64,000 bases of DNA from CADCTM01 sp049671305 (GCA_049671305.1 JBATUR010000045.1:1-64000), one strand, 5' to 3'; positions 45,898-54,414 are shown, counted from the first letter of the stretch. A program made the numbers and translations. Notes: a model not told the origin generated them from the sequence alone.

Positions 45898-46317
45898 ATG
45901 GAACCGATTTCTTTGACCGCAGGAGCGATCGCTACTTTAGCCTTTACAAAAGCCGTGGAAAAAGCAGGCGAAAAATTTACCGAAGCAGCACTCAAAAAGA
46001 TGGATATCTTGCGTAAAAAGATTTGGGACAAATTGCGGGGCAATGTTAAAGCTGAAACTGCCCTTACTGCTGCGGAAAAAGGCTCAAAATCCGATTTAGA
46101 TAAAGTTGCTGATTATTTGAAAATCGTGATGAATGAAGAACCGGAATTTGCCAAAGAGGTTCAGGCGCTTGCTCATGAAATTCGGATTGGCAAAATCCAA
46201 GATAACAGCAGCATGACTCAGAATAACCACGATAACAGCACAGGCTACCAAACAAAGATTGAGCAAGGTAAAAACTATCTTGGCGGGACTCACAACTATT
46301 ACGGTAAAGGTGACTGA
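45898..46317 (+). CDS. N-terminal part of an NLR-like gene: helical domain plus N/Q-rich tail, ending at an in-frame TGA
   Basis: 139 aa from ATG 45898 (AGGA 7 bases upstream; the longer reading from TTG 45838 is unlikely). MEPISLTAGAIATLAFTKAV starts a ~100-residue helical domain common at the front of cyanobacterial STAND proteins. It is followed by an N/T/Y-rich tail (MTQNNHDNSTGYQTK, then NYLGGTHNYYGKGD) that resembles an amyloid-type signalling motif. TGA 46315-46317 stops it, but the reading continues in the same frame into the NB-ARC part without any standard start codon. So this is probably half of one protein, not a separate gene. Confidence 0.75.
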   Translation: MEPISLTAGAIATLAFTKAVEKAGEKFTEAALKKMDILRKKIWDKLRGNVKAETALTAAEKGSKSDLDKVADYLKIVMNEEPEFAKEVQALAHEIRIGKIQDNSSMTQNNHDNSTGYQTKIEQGKNYLGGTHNYYGKGD

Positions 46318-48198
46318 CTGCCGCCGCTGGTAGCGGAACCGGTACTGTTAACTCCGCCACAAAATCTTCCCCCTAGCGGCATTTCCCAATTTGTCGGACG
46401 AGAAGACGTACTCAAAACTATACATCAGCAATTGCAGCAAACACAGACAGTTGCAATTTCTGCCATTGCTGGCATGGGTGGCGTCGGTAAAACCGAACTG
46501 GCGCTGCAATACGCCTTGCAATCATCACGTGATAAACAATACCCAGGCGGTATTTGCTGGCTAAATGCCCGAAGTTTGAATGTGGGAATTCAAATTGTCA
46601 ATTTTGCCAGAAAATATTTAAAGTTGCAGCCTCCCGAAGGTTGGGAATTACTAGATCAGGTAAAGCATTGCTGGCACAATTGGCTGCCGGGAGATGTGCT
46701 GATAGTGCTGGATGATCTGACCAAATATGAGGATGTGAAGCCTTATTTACCACCAATAGATCTCCGTTTTAAGGTATTGATGACGACGCGGCTACAGTTG
46801 GGTGCACCAATTAAACGCTTAGATTTGGAGGTGCTGACTCCAGAAGCGGCACTGGCTATGTTGAGGTCGTATATTGGGAAAAAACGGGTAGATAGCCAGT
46901 TAGATGTTGCTAAAAAACTCTGCAAATGGTTGGGTTATTTGCCCTTGGGTTTGGAGTTGGTGGGGCGATATTTGGCTGATGAAGAGGATTTATCCATAGT
47001 AGAAATTCAACAACTTTTGGCGCTGAAATGTGAAGCCTTGGATGAGACTCATCCTGAAATGACAGCAAAGCTAGGTGTTGTGGCTGCCTTTGAGTTGAGT
47101 TGGCAGGAATTGGACGAAAATGCCCAAGTTTTAGGTTATCTGCTTTCTTTGTTTGCCTCTGCGCCCATTCCCTGGTCGTTGGTGGAAAGTGCCACAGACT
47201 TTTGGCAAGAATACCAAACCCACCAGGGAATAAATTCCCTGGCTGATAGCGAAAGTCCGTTAAAACGGACTGAAGACACTGATGCTAGTCGGTTTAAACC
47301 GACTTCCGCTATTAGCCCGGAACTTAAGTTCCGGGCGGGGAAAGCGACTATCCCCGATTTAAAGAAAGCCCGACGCGCTTTGCTAAAGTTCAACCTAATT
47401 AAGCGCACCAAGAAAGACACCTACGAGTTACACCAACTAATTCGAGAATTCTTTTTGGATAAACGGGAAGAGTCCGCCGAGGCAGAGGAACTGAAACTGG
47501 CATTTTGTCGGGCAATGGTAGCTGAGGCAAAGACAATTCCTGCGACACCGACGCTTAAAGATATTGCAGCAGTGAGATTGGCTATTCCTCACATTGGCGA
47601 AGCTGCCACTACTCAGAAAGCTTGGTTGGATGATGAGGATTTAATCAGACCCTTTGTTGGTTTGGGGCGATTCTACGAAGGACAAGGAGACTACAAGCAA
47701 GCCGAACCCTGGCGTGAGCAATGCTTGTCATTAACTAAAGCACGCTTGGGAGAAAACCATCCTGACGTGGCAACCAGTATCAACAATTTGGCAGAACTCT
47801 ACTATTATCAAGGACGCTACACAGAAGCAGAACCTTTGTATCTGCAAGCTTTGGAGTGGAGGCAACGGAATCTGGGAGAAAACCATTCTGATGTAGCAGA
47901 AAGTCTCAACAATTTGGCAGCACTCTACTATTCTCAAAGACGCTACACGGAAGCAGAACCATTGTTTCTGCAAGCATTAGAGTTGAGGCAACGTCTGCTG
48001 GGAGAAAACCATCCCGATGTAGCACTCAGTCTCAACAATTTGGCATATCTCTACTCTTCTCAAGGACGCTACAGTGAAGCTGAACCATTGTTAGAGCAAG
48101 CTTTAGAGTTGAGTGAGCGAGTGTTGGGGCTTAATCATCCTAATACTGTTAGCTACCGTAAGAATCTGCAAAGACTGCGTGCTCAGCAGGTTGATTGA
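46318..48198 (+). CDS. NB-ARC/TPR part of an NLR-like STAND ATPase, in frame after a TGA
   Basis: 626 codons directly after the TGA at 46315-46317. The order is a linker, ISQFVGREDVLKTIHQQL (the normal NB-ARC lead-in, codons ~22-39), Walker A GMGGVGKT (~52-59), Walker B LIVLDDLTKYEDV, RNBS-type TTRLQ and GLPL-like LPLGLELVGRYLA. Then comes an insertion derived from a palindromic repeat (47223-47335), a winged-helix DLKKARRALLKFNLI and three 42-residue kinesin-light-chain-type TPRs (LGENHPDVA..LNNLA). No ATG, GTG or TTG precedes FVGRE; the first possible TTG (46432) is inside the NB-ARC domain. It needs readthrough, or it is a recently broken gene. Confidence 0.75.
   Translation: MPPLVAEPVLLTPPQNLPPSGISQFVGREDVLKTIHQQLQQTQTVAISAIAGMGGVGKTELALQYALQSSRDKQYPGGICWLNARSLNVGIQIVNFARKYLKLQPPEGWELLDQVKHCWHNWLPGDVLIVLDDLTKYEDVKPYLPPIDLRFKVLMTTRLQLGAPIKRLDLEVLTPEAALAMLRSYIGKKRVDSQLDVAKKLCKWLGYLPLGLELVGRYLADEEDLSIVEIQQLLALKCEALDETHPEMTAKLGVVAAFELSWQELDENAQVLGYLLSLFASAPIPWSLVESATDFWQEYQTHQGINSLADSESPLKRTEDTDASRFKPTSAISPELKFRAGKATIPDLKKARRALLKFNLIKRTKKDTYELHQLIREFFLDKREESAEAEELKLAFCRAMVAEAKTIPATPTLKDIAAVRLAIPHIGEAATTQKAWLDDEDLIRPFVGLGRFYEGQGDYKQAEPWREQCLSLTKARLGENHPDVATSINNLAELYYYQGRYTEAEPLYLQALEWRQRNLGENHSDVAESLNNLAALYYSQRRYTEAEPLFLQALELRQRLLGENHPDVALSLNNLAYLYSSQGRYSEAEPLLEQALELSERVLGLNHPNTVSYRKNLQRLRAQQVD
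47223..47335. repeat. Palindromic repeat inserted inside the NB-ARC coding sequence
   Basis: Four perfect palindromic hairpins in 113 bp: CCAGGGAA/TTCCCTGG (47223-47242), AGTCCGTT/AACGGACT (47254-47271), AGTCGGTTTAAACCGACT (47287-47304) and CCCGGAACTTAAGTTCCGGG (47316-47335). GGCTGATAGCG (47241) also pairs with CGCTATTAGCC (47308-47318). The reading frame stays open through the insert. Confidence 0.85.
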
Positions 48199-48266
48199 TG
48201 ACGAGAGAGGAAAGGCGATAATTAAAATTGAGCAATCAAAATTAAATTTTTTTGGAGACTCCAAGC

Positions 48267-48497
48267 ATGAGTGAAACTGCCCAAAAACTTAAACTCGAAC
48301 TTTCTCAGCTTTCTGCAAAAGAACGTGCTGAAATTGCCTATTTTTTAATTCATTCTCTAGATGAGGGTATAGATGATAATCTAGAAGCTGCTTGGGATAT
48401 GGAACTAAGCCAACGTTTGGAAGATATTAATTGCAAAACGGCTATTGGAGAACCAATGTCTCAAGTTTTTTCTGAGTTACGAGAAAAGTATTCGTGA
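48267..48497 (+). CDS. Addiction-module antitoxin, RelB/Unstab_antitox type
   Basis: 76 aa from ATG 48267, which has GGAG 9 bases before it (a TTG five codons earlier lies on that site). Family signature: AQKLKLELSQLSAKERAEIA followed by SLDEGIDDNLEAAWDMEL. The acidic, Leu-rich form is typical of labile antitoxins that neutralise RelE/ParE toxins. Its stop overlaps the toxin start codon (GTGA), so the two are coupled. Confidence 0.9.
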   Translation: MSETAQKLKLELSQLSAKERAEIAYFLIHSLDEGIDDNLEAAWDMELSQRLEDINCKTAIGEPMSQVFSELREKYS

Positions 48498-48799
48498 AGT
48501 TTATTGTTATCCACACTGAAGCCCGAAAGGAGCTTGATGGTGCGATTTCTTATTATGAATCTCAAAAAGTAGGCTTGGGACTAGACTTATTGTCGGAAGT
48601 GGAAAAAGTTCTGCTGAAAATTCAGCAAAACCCTAATTTAGGAACCCCACACAAGATTGAAGGCATACGTCGTTATGCTATTCAACGCTTTCCCTATCTA
48701 ATTTTTTATACGGAACTCGAAGAGGTGATTTGGATTATTGCGATCGCTCATAGTAAGCGTAAACCAAATTATTGGAAACAAAGAAATCTGGAAATTTAA
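48494..48799 (+). CDS. RelE/ParE-family toxin
   Basis: 101 aa from GTG 48494, overlapping the antitoxin stop by four bases. Motifs: HTEARKELDGAISYYESQKV, then GIRRYAIQRFPYLIFYT, with IIAIAHSKRKPNYW at the end, which is the RelE/ParE fold. Mode of action (mRNA cleavage or gyrase inhibition) cannot be told from sequence; the AHSKRKPNYW ending is more ParE-like. It directly follows the antitoxin as expected. Confidence 0.9.
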   Translation: MKFIVIHTEARKELDGAISYYESQKVGLGLDLLSEVEKVLLKIQQNPNLGTPHKIEGIRRYAIQRFPYLIFYTELEEVIWIIAIAHSKRKPNYWKQRNLEI

Positions 48800-48806
48800 G
48801 ATTTTA

Positions 48807-49103
48807 ATGCTTACCATAGACGTACAATCAATTTTAAATTCAATTCCCCATCAAGTAAACTGGCAAGACATAATACAGTTTGAGCAACTTGATCAACGTG
48901 TCACCATCGCCAATGACCTTTGTGCCAATATTATTGGTGTAAATGAATCCTCTATCGAATGGTGTCCAAATGAAGAGCCACCAAGTCAGCAGGAAACCTT
49001 AGTTTGGTGGTGGGTTGTACGTCCTGACTTGGGCGCAGCTATAGCCATTGAAGCACCTCAAGAACTTAAAGAAATTATTAGTCAGTATATTTTGCGAAAC
49101 TAA
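48807..49103 (+). CDS. Hypothetical protein, 98 aa
   Basis: 98 aa from ATG 48807, starting 7 bp after the toxin stop; a longer frame from 48738 overlaps the toxin gene and is less likely. Trp-rich centre (ETLVWWWVVRPDLGAAI) with an acidic N-terminal helix region (VQSILNSIPHQVNWQD). No family was recognised. Same strand as and close to the TA pair, so it may be co-transcribed, but a link is not implied. Confidence 0.6.
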   Translation: MLTIDVQSILNSIPHQVNWQDIIQFEQLDQRVTIANDLCANIIGVNESSIEWCPNEEPPSQQETLVWWWVVRPDLGAAIAIEAPQELKEIISQYILRN

Positions 49104-49133
49104 GGTTTTGACTAGCGATATTGTCAGCACTTC

Positions 49134-49166
49134 AGATCCCCGACTTCTTGAAGAAGTCGGGGATCT
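49134..49166. repeat. Dispersed inverted repeat (GATCCCCGACTTCTT type), likely bidirectional stop
   Basis: AGATCCCCGACTTCTT (49134-49149) and AAGAAGTCGGGGATCT (49151-49166) form a 16-bp stem with a 1-nt centre. It sits between the convergent 98-aa gene and the manC gene. Same family as 29203-29265. Confidence 0.8.
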
Positions 49167-49181
49167 CCCCTTTAAATATAC

Positions 49182-50255
49182 TTAAAGCAAATCTTTAAAC
49201 TTCGGGTCACCGTCAAGCATCTTCACAACTTGCTTAATATCCTGAGTGCGGTCTTTTTTGACAATCAAAGTTACATTGCGATCGCGTACTACCACCACAT
49301 CTTCTAACCCAATCGTCACAATCACCTCATCCTCACCACTAGCATACAAAATTGCACCCTTGGTATCTAGCCCCAGATGAGTTGCTAATTCCACATTATC
49401 GGCATCTTTTTTCAGCAAACGTTCGATCGCATTCCAATCTCCCAAATCATCCCAACCAAATGATGCAGGTAAAACATAAGCCAGTTTTGTCTTCTCCATC
49501 AAGGCATAATCAATACTCTTTTTCTGTAGTGTTGAATACGCCGCTACGCCTTTTTCTTCTATAGGCTTGATAATTTCTGGGGCATAATTACGCAACTCAT
49601 TTAAAACCACCCCAGCCTGAAAAATAAAGATGCCACTATTCCAACAAAAGCGCCCTGTTTCAATAAATTTTTGTGCAGTTTCACGGTCAGGTTTTTCGGT
49701 AAACCGCGTCACTTGATAAACTGGCAATTCCCCAAAAGTCCCGGTTTGTTCACCTTGTTCAATATAACCATAACCCGTAGACGGAAAACTTGGAGTAATG
49801 CCCAGCGTCACAATTGAAGGTGTTGCTGCTGCCATTTGTGCCGCCGCCTCAATAGTAGCCTGAAACGCAGCCAAATCATCAATCCAAGGATCAGCCGGAA
49901 AAAAGCCCACAATGGCATCTTCCCCATAAACCTTAGCAATTTCCAGCGTTGCCCAAGCCAATGCTGGTGCCGTATCCCGTCCTTCCGGTTCCAAAAGTAA
50001 ATTAGATTCTGGTAAATTAGGTAATTGTTTGCGAACTCCCTCAGCCAGCAACTCAGAAGTCACAACCCAAACCTTTTCCAGATTACCAGCGGGGTTACTC
50101 AGTCGGTCAGCCGTTGCTTGCAAGAGACTCTTACCACTACCATCTAAGCTTAAAAACTGTTTTGGGTGCTGCTTGCGGCTTAGGGGCCAGAAACGTTCAC
50201 CTTTACCACCAGCAAGAATCACAGGAATCAATGACTTATCCATTGCAACGGACAT
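49182..50255 (-). CDS. manC: Mannose-1-phosphate guanylyltransferase
   Basis: 357 aa, the short form without a phosphomannose-isomerase domain. Makes GDP-mannose from GTP and mannose-1-phosphate for exopolysaccharide, glycan or sheath synthesis. Nucleotide motif VILAGGKGERFWPLSRKQHPKQFL opens the protein; FFPADPWIDD and the mannose-binding FTEKPDRETAQKF follow. Two ATGs compete (50255 and 50243); I use the upstream one, and neither has a strong ribosome-binding site. Convergent with the 98-aa gene. Single-gene unit. Confidence 0.92.
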   Translation of the reverse strand: MSVAMDKSLIPVILAGGKGERFWPLSRKQHPKQFLSLDGSGKSLLQATADRLSNPAGNLEKVWVVTSELLAEGVRKQLPNLPESNLLLEPEGRDTAPALAWATLEIAKVYGEDAIVGFFPADPWIDDLAAFQATIEAAAQMAAATPSIVTLGITPSFPSTGYGYIEQGEQTGTFGELPVYQVTRFTEKPDRETAQKFIETGRFCWNSGIFIFQAGVVLNELRNYAPEIIKPIEEKGVAAYSTLQKKSIDYALMEKTKLAYVLPASFGWDDLGDWNAIERLLKKDADNVELATHLGLDTKGAILYASGEDEVIVTIGLEDVVVVRDRNVTLIVKKDRTQDIKQVVKMLDGDPKFKDLL

Positions 50256-50430
50256 CCAGATATTTTCTGCTATATCCTAACTTTAACCTTTAGCAGAATA
50301 AGTTTTTTTTGACAACAAATTAATTGATTTAAATTCTAGTTAATTATAAACAGCAAAAATTTAGTTAGTGGCGTTATAATCCTGCTTGAGATTTCAAAAA
50401 ATTTAACTATATGCGATCGCCTATAGTTAT

Positions 50431-51843
50431 GTGAGTGAGGTGGTGGTGAAAAAAGATTTCGTGCAGTCCAAAACGGGCTTAGGACATAAAGCTTCAAAAA
50501 AATCCAACGGTTCCCAAGCAAATATTGACGAACCTCCTAGCTTACCGCCTCATAATAGGAGTAAATCACCAAAACGCCACTATATGCGCTGGTTCTTCTG
50601 GAGTGCAGCTTTTGTCCTAACCGCTACGATTTCTGCCTCCCTAGGTGCAACTCTTGCCCTCCTGACGCCTTTATCGCCGTTTCTTGCCCCCATACAAGGA
50701 TTAGGTGCCAAAAATAATTTGTGGAGTCGTGGTTTTCAATACAAAATCGCTCGACCAATTAACATTTTAGTTATGGGCATCGACCGAGTACCAAATGCCC
50801 CCAAAAATTCACGGGAAGTCTTTGCCGGTCGCAGTGATACAATGTTGCTCTTGCGGCTAGATCCTAGAGATAATACGGTAAAAATGCTCTCAATTCCACG
50901 GGATACACAAGTCGAGGTTCCCGGCGTTGGTGTCGATAAAATCAATGATGCTAATGTAGAAGGTGGTCCTGCAATGGCAGCACGGGTAGTTAGTCGTACT
51001 CTAAATGATGTGCCAATTGATCGCTATGTGCGAGTTACAACTGAGGCTTTTCGGGAATTGGTAGATATTGTCGGCGGCATTGATGTCTATGTACCCTACC
51101 CAATGCAATATGTTGATAATACTCAAAATCTGAACATTGATTTAGCACAAGGTTGGCAAACCTTAAACGGTGATCAAGCTGAACAATTTGCCCGCTTCCG
51201 AAAAGATCAATTTGGTGATATCGGTCGTGTACAGCGCCAGCAGACGCTACTCAAGGCACTACGACAACGTATCTCTAACCCAACTGTTTTGCCGCGTTTA
51301 GCCCAAGCCGTGCGGGTGATGCAACAATATATTGATACCAATCTTAGTTTAGAAGAAATGTTAGCGCTGGTGGGATTTGGTCTTAAAATAGAACCAGAAA
51401 ACTTTAAAATGGTCTTGTTGCCTGGTCGTTTTAGCACTCCTAATGAATCGGTGGCTAGCTACTGGATCATGGACTCTGCAGGCAAAGACCGTATAATCCG
51501 AGAGTATTTTCAACTAAACTCAACCCTCACTTCATTAGAAGTAGAGAATGATTCAGCTACTCAGGTACGCATTGCTATTCAAAATTCTACGCAAAATCCT
51601 GAACTTGCTTATCGTATGGTTGAATATTTAGCAGAAAAAAACTTTCATAATGTTTATGTTATCTCCGACTGGCCCGATCGCCTACGTCAAACTCAAATTA
51701 TTGATCAGCAAGGTGACCAAAAAGCGGCGGGTATTCTCAAAAAAATATTGGGAGTCGGTAAAGTAGAAGCATCTTCTACTGGTGATCTTGATTCTGATGT
51801 AACAATTAGACTAGGTGAAGATTGGCTCAATAAACAATTTTAA
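50431..51843 (+). CDS. LytR-CpsA-Psr (LCP) family protein with LytR_C domain
   Basis: 470 aa. A GTG start at 50431 is used; other GTG codons follow within 15 bases, so the exact start is uncertain. One transmembrane helix (WFFWSAAFVLTATISASLG, ~50-68) places the catalytic LCP domain outside: SDTMLLLRLDPRDNTVKML, SIPRDTQVEVPG and FARFRKDQFGDIGRVQRQQ carry the conserved Arg/Asp pattern. A C-terminal LytR_C domain follows (VRIAIQNSTQNPELAYRMVE). LCP enzymes attach polymers to peptidoglycan. Its stop overlaps the next start (TAATG), so the two are coupled. Confidence 0.93.
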   Translation: MSEVVVKKDFVQSKTGLGHKASKKSNGSQANIDEPPSLPPHNRSKSPKRHYMRWFFWSAAFVLTATISASLGATLALLTPLSPFLAPIQGLGAKNNLWSRGFQYKIARPINILVMGIDRVPNAPKNSREVFAGRSDTMLLLRLDPRDNTVKMLSIPRDTQVEVPGVGVDKINDANVEGGPAMAARVVSRTLNDVPIDRYVRVTTEAFRELVDIVGGIDVYVPYPMQYVDNTQNLNIDLAQGWQTLNGDQAEQFARFRKDQFGDIGRVQRQQTLLKALRQRISNPTVLPRLAQAVRVMQQYIDTNLSLEEMLALVGFGLKIEPENFKMVLLPGRFSTPNESVASYWIMDSAGKDRIIREYFQLNSTLTSLEVENDSATQVRIAIQNSTQNPELAYRMVEYLAEKNFHNVYVISDWPDRLRQTQIIDQQGDQKAAGILKKILGVGKVEASSTGDLDSDVTIRLGEDWLNKQF

Positions 51844-52472
51844 TGATGAATTCTTTTGTTAAAAAGCCAGCGAAAGTTCCCAACTTCTGGAGTGACACCT
51901 TGAAAATAATGCAAGAAACCTCAAAAAGCAGCCAGCTATTTGTCACAAATCAAAGCACAATTTGGCAATGGCATAATTTTCGTCCGTTGCTAAGAGTAGT
52001 TTTGGCGATTATTTTGGCTTGCTTGTGGATTATCTTAACAGCTCGTCCTGTTTATGCTCAAGATAGTGCAATTAATTACACAAATACCGATTTAACCAAT
52101 CGTGATTTTTCCCACAGCAATTTAGTCGGTGGCACTTTTGTCTCGGCAGAAATGCGGGGTACAAATTTCCAAGGCTCTGACCTAACTAGCGCTATCCTAA
52201 CTAAAAGTACAATGTTGGGCGCAAATCTGGCTGATGCCAACTTGACGGCGGCGCTGATAGACCGTGTAACCTTGGATAAAGCTAATCTGACTAATGCCAA
52301 TTTGACTGATGCCATCTTGACAAGCAGCCGCTTTTATGAAGCTGACATCACGGGGGCTGATTTTAGCAATGCCATTATTGATCGCTATCAGGTTTCACTT
52401 TTGTGTAAACGTGCCAGTGGCGTTAATTCAACCACGGGCGTCGAGACGCGAGAAAGTTTAGGCTGCCGCTAA
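51843..52472 (+). CDS. Pentapeptide-repeat protein with N-terminal membrane segment
   Basis: 209 aa. A hydrophobic stretch at residues ~50-67 (LLRVVLAIILACLWIILTA) ending in VYAQ suggests a signal peptide or anchor, consistent with a thylakoid-lumen or periplasmic location. Then pentapeptide repeats (A(D/N)LXX) run from ~82 to ~180, ending YQVSLLCKRASG with two cysteines near the end (LLC and LGC). Coupled to the LCP gene by TAATG overlap. Convergent with the SGNH gene with a 15-bp overlap at the 3' ends. Function unknown. Confidence 0.9.
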   Translation: MMNSFVKKPAKVPNFWSDTLKIMQETSKSSQLFVTNQSTIWQWHNFRPLLRVVLAIILACLWIILTARPVYAQDSAINYTNTDLTNRDFSHSNLVGGTFVSAEMRGTNFQGSDLTSAILTKSTMLGANLADANLTAALIDRVTLDKANLTNANLTDAILTSSRFYEADITGADFSNAIIDRYQVSLLCKRASGVNSTTGVETRESLGCR

Positions 52473-53174
52473 ATTGGTGTTAGATAGTTGTTTCAAAGCT
52501 TCCCAGTTCAAGACATCTTGCAATAATGCCTGATATCCAGCAACATTAGGATGCAACCCATCTTGACACAGATGTTGGTTGCACCAATCATTACCCCGCG
52601 AAATCCAGCTATCAAATACGTCTAAATAGGGAATTTGTCGCTTTTGGCAGGCAAGGCGGGTTGCTTCTTTATAACGGTATTGGTCGGCGTGGTTATAGTA
52701 AAAACAATCCAGAAATGGCATACTAGCTTCATTAACTGGAACCATGCCGACAAAAAAAACCGGACACAAGCGCTGTGCTTGGTCTAATAAATTTGCTAGT
52801 TCTGGTGAGAATGTCTCAAAATCTGTATAATTTTTGCCATCAGGGCGTCCCAAACGAGCTGAATCATTGACGCCAACAGAGAGGATAATAGCATCAGGGA
52901 CGCGATTTTTGAGCTCACCGCGATGGCGAAATTCTTGCTCAACACGTTGCTGGACTTGCTTTACACCGTCGCCTCTCACGCCTAAATTATAAAGTACATG
53001 ACCAGGACTATCTGGATGCATCCACTGGCGTCGCAGTCTCTCTACCCAACCGCCGCCTTCTGGGTCACCAAATCCATAAATCAGACTATCTCCCAATACT
53101 ACCAGCTTTAGGGGCGATAGTTGGTTTTGATGAAATGACTGTAAGCTTGGAGCAACAAGTGTTTGCATAGACAA
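52458..53174 (-). CDS. SGNH/GDSL hydrolase
   Basis: 238 aa. All four blocks are visible: block I KLVVLGDSLIYGFGDPEG, block II in GVRGDG, block III LSVGVNDSAR and block V DGLHPN with the catalytic Asp-His pair. It is an esterase, lipase or arylesterase; substrate unknown. No clear signal peptide (the N-terminus is MSMQTLVAPSLQSF). Three-prime overlap of 15 bp with the pentapeptide gene on the other strand. Confidence 0.9.
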   Translation of the reverse strand: MSMQTLVAPSLQSFHQNQLSPLKLVVLGDSLIYGFGDPEGGGWVERLRRQWMHPDSPGHVLYNLGVRGDGVKQVQQRVEQEFRHRGELKNRVPDAIILSVGVNDSARLGRPDGKNYTDFETFSPELANLLDQAQRLCPVFFVGMVPVNEASMPFLDCFYYNHADQYRYKEATRLACQKRQIPYLDVFDSWISRGNDWCNQHLCQDGLHPNVAGYQALLQDVLNWEALKQLSNTNLAAA

Positions 53175-53492
53175 CAGTACCGGATCAGTTAATTGTTAAC
53201 AGCTCGAAACATACGCACAGATTTTACATCATGGTAGATCATTATGGGCATTATAAGTATATTTGCTGATCTAATCATGGCGGCATCAAGGGTTGAAGTG
53301 CCAGATGAGATGGGCTAGACCAGATAAATTGTAGCCTTATGTTCAATATTGGCATCTCTTTTTGCTGATCAATTCAAAAGCTCAGTAACTTCATCAACTC
53401 TTTAGATGCCGTCTGCTAAACTAAAAATACCTATAGCTGTCACCAAATGACTAAAGCTTTAGGTAATTCCACACAAACACCTAAAACGACTT
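53175..53492. other. Divergent region before rpoZ, no gene seen
   Basis: Contains the promoters of the SGNH gene and of rpoZ. A 23-codon frame from 53447 overlaps rpoZ in another frame and looks like chance. No repeat or confident motif is seen. Confidence 0.3.
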
Positions 53493-53723
53493 ATGCTGCA
53501 CAAGCGTTATCAATTTGATTCTAGCCAGATTATGCTCCGCGCCGAGGAGCTAGTTAGTGCAGCGTCTAATCGCTATCGGATTACAGTACAAGTAGCAAAC
53601 CGTGCCAAGCGTCGTCGTTATGAAGATTTTGAAAATATTGATGATCCGATGATGAAACCGGTATTACGGGCAATCATTGAAATGTCGGATGAATTAACCC
53701 AACCAGAAATTATTGGTGATTAA
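53493..53723 (+). CDS. rpoZ: RNA polymerase omega subunit
   Basis: 76 aa, the usual length. Contains the omega core QIMLRAEELVSAASNRYRIT, then VQVANRAKRRRYEDFENIDD and KPVLRAIIEMSDELTQPEI, which bind and protect the beta-prime C-terminal region during assembly. ATG is at 53493. Its stop codon (TAA) overlaps the next start (TAATG), so it forms a two-gene unit with the following protein. Confidence 0.95.
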   Translation: MLHKRYQFDSSQIMLRAEELVSAASNRYRITVQVANRAKRRRYEDFENIDDPMMKPVLRAIIEMSDELTQPEIIGD

Positions 53724-54367
53724 TGGCTATCGCTGCTGGTAGAAATATGGCGATCGCCTTTAAACTAATCAAAGTGATCAAAAAAAGCTTACGCCAACCA
53801 ATGCCCTTAATCTTATTGGCGTTGACTAGTGTTTGTCTTTTGGGAACAGATGTTAGATCAGATTTAGTGGGCACACAACCAGCAATTGCCCAAATTTTTA
53901 CATCATCGGATGCCTGGCGCCAAGTTTATCAACTACTGCCGAATTTCCCCAAAGAAAATCAGTATGTGAACCAAGAAACGGGCAAGATAGATGAAAATAA
54001 TACCTTAGCCAGTCGCTTAATTCGCTATCATGTTTTTGTGAAAAGTCGTCCGCCTGGTTATCGGATGGATTGGAAACTAACTTTGGCTGATTACTTGGGT
54101 GTAAATCAGTACTTGGTAGAATCTCAGTATCCGGGTAGTACTACTTTACGGACAAATCCGATGGAAAGCGATCGCGCCGTCATTAATAAGCTGACTCGTA
54201 AACAGCGAGATGACTTAGTTAATGTCTTAGCCAGCATCTTCAACACTAACCCACCAGAAGCAACAACAACAAAACCAGTTACCACGCCACCGCCAGCAAA
54301 ACCACCCATTCCCAACAATACAAGACCAAAGTTACCACAACCTGGGGCTGCTGAATTATTGCGTTAA
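53723..54367 (+). CDS. Cyanobacterial conserved exported/membrane protein of unknown function
   Basis: 214 aa, starting in the TAATG overlap with rpoZ; an alternative ATG is 24 bases further. A hydrophobic segment (PLILLALTSVCLLGTD) and a processing-like AQIF suggest a signal peptide or anchor. The middle (WRQVYQLLPNFPKENQYVN, LASRLIRYHVFVKSRPP) is the conserved part, and the C-terminal ~40 residues are Pro/Thr-rich (PPPAKPPIPNN). Coupling to rpoZ is a context clue only. Confidence 0.8.
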   Translation: MAIAAGRNMAIAFKLIKVIKKSLRQPMPLILLALTSVCLLGTDVRSDLVGTQPAIAQIFTSSDAWRQVYQLLPNFPKENQYVNQETGKIDENNTLASRLIRYHVFVKSRPPGYRMDWKLTLADYLGVNQYLVESQYPGSTTLRTNPMESDRAVINKLTRKQRDDLVNVLASIFNTNPPEATTTKPVTTPPPAKPPIPNNTRPKLPQPGAAELLR

Positions 54368-54414
54368 CATCCAGACATCAAGATTATTCTAGAGATCAAT
54401 TCTCAACAATCTTA

